Origin: Rhodoferax potami
GTDB lineage: Bacteria; Pseudomonadota; Gammaproteobacteria; Burkholderiales; Burkholderiaceae_C
Reading direction: 5' to 3'
Length of the DNA: 64,000 nt
Assembly: GCF_032193805.1 (NCBI RefSeq)
Contig: NZ_JAVBIK010000001.1
Span: 3,307,001 to 3,371,000, forward strand
In this document: positions 61,047 through 64,000 of the stretch, piece after piece
Layout of the letters: the number at the start of each line of letters is the position of its first letter
Position numbering within the stretch: position 1 is the stretch's first letter
Notes under the pieces: generated by a model
The model's input: only the letters and a program-made list of their open reading frames with translations
Databases searched by the model: none
Told to the model about the DNA's origin: nothing
Program-made: the position numbers and the translations under genes

Positions 61047-62675
61047 ATGTTCCGGCGCCGTCTTACTCTTGTTCTCTCTCTTTTTGCGTCCATCGTGGTG
61101 TTTGCCGCGCTGTTGGCGGCGGCTTCGCTGGCCGTGAGCGAGCGGCAAGTGCTGCGCGGCCGTGTGGCTAGTGATATCGCCACGGGGTTTATTCAGTTGT
61201 CGGCGCAGAAGCAGCGCCTGCGGACCTGGGTCGCCCAAGTGCAGCTGGGTGTCAAGGTGGACGACGGTGCCCGCGCCGAGCTGCAATCCGCCATGCAAGG
61301 GACATTGCAGCGCTTGAAAGTTCTCACCGTGCAGGCGATGGAGCTCGACAGCGGCAGCTTTGCAGTAGACGAATACCGGCGCCGATCAGCCGCCTTGGCC
61401 ACGCTGGAAGAAAGCATTGCAGAGCTCGGTCGCACAGCCGCCAAGGCCCAGGCGCAAGTCACTGGCCGTGGGTTGCTATTGGGCCAGGACAGCCTCTTGT
61501 TGGCCCGGGTTTTTGACATGGCAGACGATGGGGAGATGCGCATGTTGATTGCCGAAAACATCGCCCGGGAGGGGGCTGCAGTGCAACGCGAGCGTGCCGC
61601 GGCTGACACCACCCTGGCGTGGGTGCGCTGGTTGTGGCTGGGCGCTGCGGCGGTGCTCGCGGGGGCCACACTGATCGCTGCGGTCTACTTTGGCCGTGCA
61701 TTGCGCTACCCCTTGCTGCAGCTCAATGAGGGGGCGCAAGCCCTCCAGAGTGGAAAGCTTTCCCACCGCATACCACTGGTGGGGCACGACGAATTTGCCA
61801 GCGTGGCTCAAAGTGTGAATGCCCTGGCCGCTGAGCTGGAGCAGCATCGCGAGCGTGAGTCGGTACAACGCCAGCGACTCGAAGACTTGGTCGCAGCCCG
61901 CACAGCTGAATTGGCCGACGCGTTGGCGTCCTTGCGCAAGGTAGATAGCCAGCGGCGCCGGCTATTTGCTGATATCAGCCACGAGCTGCGCACGCCCACC
62001 ACCGTGATCCGCGGGGAGGCGGAGATTACCTTGCGCGGTATTGATAAGCCTGCCAGCGAATACCGCGAAGCCTTGGGCCGGATCGTCAGCACTGCCCGAC
62101 AGCTGGGGGCGGTGATCGACGATTTGCTGGCCATGGCGCGCAGCGATATGGACGGCTTATCCCTAGTGCGCGAAGCCGTGGATATGGATGAACTGGCGGC
62201 TGACGCATTGGCGCAGGTGAGCGCAACAGCCACCCGGTTGGGCCTTCGGCTGGGCCCGCCACCGGCTTCGACCGGGCAGCACATCGTGTCCGGTGACTCG
62301 CTGCGCCTGCGTCAGCTTTTGGGTGTCTTGCTGGACAACGCTACGCGTTACTCACGCCCCGGCGGGCAGGTCACCCTGATGGTGGAGTCTGAAGCTGACA
62401 GCGCAGGCCACACCAGTGCGGTGCAGGTGGTAGTGTCGGACGACGGGATTGGTATCCCGCCCGACGAGTTAGGGCGGGTGTTTGAGCGCCGCTTTCGCGG
62501 GACCGCTGCGCGCCAGCATTCGCCGGATGGAAGTGGACTGGGCTTGTCGATTGCCCGGGCTTTGGCCGATGCCCACGGAGGCCAATTGCAGTTGCACAGC
62601 ACCAAAGCGGGGACCCGGGCGGTGTTGCGTTTGCCGTTGGCCTCGCAAGCGTTGATTGGTGGGTCTTTGGTATGA
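61047..62675 (+). CDS. Sensor histidine kinase
   Basis: A 542-residue membrane kinase with helices at about 6-29 and 194-215 enclosing a mostly alpha-helical periplasmic domain (about 30-193), a HAMP domain (about 216-268), a coiled coil, the phosphorylated His312 in DISHELRTPTTV, and ATPase boxes LLDNATRYSRPG, DDGIGIPPDEL and GSGLGLSIARAL. The signal is unknown. It is unusual that the kinase gene precedes the regulator gene; they overlap by four bases (ATGA). Confidence 0.94.
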   Translation: MFRRRLTLVLSLFASIVVFAALLAAASLAVSERQVLRGRVASDIATGFIQLSAQKQRLRTWVAQVQLGVKVDDGARAELQSAMQGTLQRLKVLTVQAMELDSGSFAVDEYRRRSAALATLEESIAELGRTAAKAQAQVTGRGLLLGQDSLLLARVFDMADDGEMRMLIAENIAREGAAVQRERAAADTTLAWVRWLWLGAAAVLAGATLIAAVYFGRALRYPLLQLNEGAQALQSGKLSHRIPLVGHDEFASVAQSVNALAAELEQHRERESVQRQRLEDLVAARTAELADALASLRKVDSQRRRLFADISHELRTPTTVIRGEAEITLRGIDKPASEYREALGRIVSTARQLGAVIDDLLAMARSDMDGLSLVREAVDMDELAADALAQVSATATRLGLRLGPPPASTGQHIVSGDSLRLRQLLGVLLDNATRYSRPGGQVTLMVESEADSAGHTSAVQVVVSDDGIGIPPDELGRVFERRFRGTAARQHSPDGSGLGLSIARALADAHGGQLQLHSTKAGTRAVLRLPLASQALIGGSLV

Positions 62676-63409
62676 ATATTTTTGTGATTGAAGACGATCC
62701 CCGGATCGCAGATTTTTTGAGCCGTGGCTTGCGTGCTGAAGGGCACAGGGTCGAGGTCGCATCGACGGGCCCCGAGGGATTGGAGCTGGCGCGCCGTGTC
62801 GCACGCGAGCGGAACGTTCACGGTCCTTCTTGTGTATTGGTTTTGGATTTGATGCTGCCCGGCATGAGCGGCCTCGAGATCTGCCAGACCTTGCGGGCAG
62901 AGGGTGTGGCACTACCGATCCTGATGTTGTCGGCGCTGGGGGCTGTGGAAGACCGGGTGGCCGGCCTGCGATTGGGCGCGGATGACTATCTGGCCAAACC
63001 CTTTGATTTCGATGAATTGTTGGCCCGCTTGGAGTCCCTGTCACGGCGGGGGCGGGAAGTGGTGCCGGTGGCAAGTGCTCGGCTGGTAGTGGGGGACTTG
63101 GTGTTTGACCGGGAGCGGATGCAAGCTAGCCGGAGCGGGCAGATCCTCGCGCTCACTGCACGCGAACTGGCCCTCTTAGAGCTGATGATGAGTGCACCGG
63201 GCCGCCTCTTTAGCCGCGAACGCATTCTCTCGAATGTGTGGGGGGCCAGCGAGGATCCGCTAACCAATGTGGTGGACGTCTACATTCGCCGTTTGCGCAG
63301 CAAAATTGACGACGGCCATGCAGACCCGATGATTCACACCGTTCGCGGTCTGGGGTACCGATTGGAGTCGCCAGCCGTTAGTCCCACGGGGCAAAGGTCT
63401 GCTGGCTGA
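62672..63409 (+). CDS. OmpR-family response regulator
   Basis: A 245-residue regulator with a receiver domain (EDDPRIADF, phosphoacceptor Asp59 in LVLDLMLPGMSG, Lys in YLAKPFDFDELLAR) and a winged-helix domain (LTARELALLELMMSAPGRLFSR, VVDVYIRRLRSKID, VRGLGYRLE). Compared with typical members there is a short insertion before the phosphorylated strand (ARRVARERNVHGPS). It is coupled to the upstream kinase gene and probably binds the phased CAGATGA repeats ahead of the operon. Confidence 0.94.
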   Translation: MNIFVIEDDPRIADFLSRGLRAEGHRVEVASTGPEGLELARRVARERNVHGPSCVLVLDLMLPGMSGLEICQTLRAEGVALPILMLSALGAVEDRVAGLRLGADDYLAKPFDFDELLARLESLSRRGREVVPVASARLVVGDLVFDRERMQASRSGQILALTARELALLELMMSAPGRLFSRERILSNVWGASEDPLTNVVDVYIRRLRSKIDDGHADPMIHTVRGLGYRLESPAVSPTGQRSAG

Positions 63410-63596
63410 CAGCGTACCTTCCACGCAGGACGCTGCCACAGATGACGCGATTCACACGGCTTCTTTTGCTTTAGGCGCTAGGGCAACGGTCGATATGGAT
63501 ACGAACGTGATGCGTCAAGCTTTCCAAGATTTTGTCTCCGGTGTATCATAAAACAAAATATTTGTTAAAAAACATTTAAATTAAATTTGGGGCTTT
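63410..63596. other. AT-rich intergenic region before cheW
   Basis: A 187-base region. The last 55 bases (from about 63540) are strikingly AT-rich for this genome and contain TAAAACAAAATATTTG and TTAAATTAAAT, so the cheW promoter is probably here. I find no clear sigma-28 (TAAA..GCCGATAA) motif and no gene. The sharp change may also mark the border of the next gene cluster. Confidence 0.45.
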
Positions 63597-64000
63597 ATGG
63601 ATGCGACGCTCACTCACACCCTGACGCAGGGAGCCGGCCCGGTTTTATCGGGCGAGTATTTGACCCTGCGCTTGGGCACCGAGGAATATGCGATCGATAT
63701 CGGGCAAGTGCAGGAGATTCGCTCCTATGAAATGCCGACCAAGATGGTCCATTCCCCGAGCTTCGTGAAGGGCGTGATAAACCTCAGGGGTGTCATCGTG
63801 CCCATCGTCGACTTGCGTTTGAAGCTGCAACTCCCAACAGTGGCCTATAACGACGCCACGGTGGTGGTGATTTTGAATATCCTGGGCAGCACCATGGGCG
63901 CCGTGGTGGACGGTGTGTCTGACGTGGTGAACCTAGAGCGAGAGTCGGTGAAGCCCGCGCCGCAATTTGACGGGGCCATGGAGGCACCATTCATTGTCGG
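63597..64000 (+). CDS. cheW: Chemotaxis coupling protein CheW, 5' part
   Basis: The frame opens with ATG at 63597 and is still open at the window edge after 134 codons. The CheW domain is clear: EYLTLRLGTEEYAIDIGQVQ, EIRSYEMPTKMVHSPSFVKG, VINLRGVIVPIVDLRLKL and GAVVDGVSDVVNLERESV. CheW links methyl-accepting receptors to the CheA kinase. The full protein is normally about 150-170 residues, so perhaps 30 residues are missing. A chemotaxis cluster probably continues outside the window. Confidence 0.92.
   Translation, partial: MDATLTHTLTQGAGPVLSGEYLTLRLGTEEYAIDIGQVQEIRSYEMPTKMVHSPSFVKGVINLRGVIVPIVDLRLKLQLPTVAYNDATVVVILNILGSTMGAVVDGVSDVVNLERESVKPAPQFDGAMEAPFIV

Overview
The window is a gene-dense, GC-rich stretch of a betaproteobacterial chromosome. 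Gene content, protein similarity as I recall it and synteny (yhbY/rlmE-ftsH-folP-glmM, ffs/dnaX-ybaB-recR, gloB/methyltransferase-rnhA) point to Comamonadaceae, close to Rhodoferax, Curvibacter or Albidiferax; genus is a guess from memory. I see no insertion sequence, prophage, CRISPR, tRNA or rRNA. No gap exceeds 300 bases; the longest are about 180-230 bases and are described below.

Layout. 1-6.9 kb: the yhbY start, rlmE, ftsH (with a sigma-32-like promoter), folP, glmM, an acetyltransferase and three unknown small proteins. 7.0-11.6 kb: an arsenic operon on the minus strand (arsR, LMW-type arsC, aquaglyceroporin, Grx-type arsC, arsH, arsA) with no ArsB or Acr3 pump. 11.7-29.8 kb: a phosphate island. 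It holds olsB-plcP-like-glycosyltransferase, ppk1-sixA, a histone-like Lys/Ala-rich protein, an EAL/GGDEF protein, ppx, a periplasmic binding protein, a fasciclin protein and pstSCAB-phoUBR. Direct repeats matching the PhoB box (TGTCA-like units 11 bases apart) lie before olsB, ppk1, the EAL/GGDEF gene, the fasciclin gene and pstS. 29.8-41.2 kb: a membrane protein, rpmE2, rho, trxA, addB-addA and a flavoprotein. 41.3-51.7 kb: a diguanylate cyclase, the SRP RNA (ffs), dnaX, ybaB, recR, a MAPEG protein, mltD, gloB, a methyltransferase, rnhA and moaA. 51.8-57.3 kb: a TonB receptor, a periplasmic binding protein, a hybrid kinase and a LuxR-type regulator that look like one sensing unit. 57.4-64 kb: hppA, ppa, a secreted SnoaL-like protein, a two-component pair and the 5' part of a cheW gene.

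How it fits together. The central theme is phosphorus economy: uptake (Pst), sensing (PhoBR/PhoU), storage and release (Ppk1, Ppx), pyrophosphate use (HppA, Ppa), replacement of phospholipids (OlsB, PlcP-like, glycosyltransferase) and possibly c-di-GMP output. The neighbouring arsenic operon fits, because arsenate enters through phosphate transporters.

The most unusual signal is a 57-base imperfect palindrome present seven times. Three copies lie inside the reading frames of aqpS, addA and dnaX, always in the same orientation and the same frame, each coding 19 residues. This resembles the coding palindromic elements known from Rickettsia. A second notable point is a run of nine A in dnaX where a slip in either direction would stop translation within a few codons, yielding a gamma-like short form.
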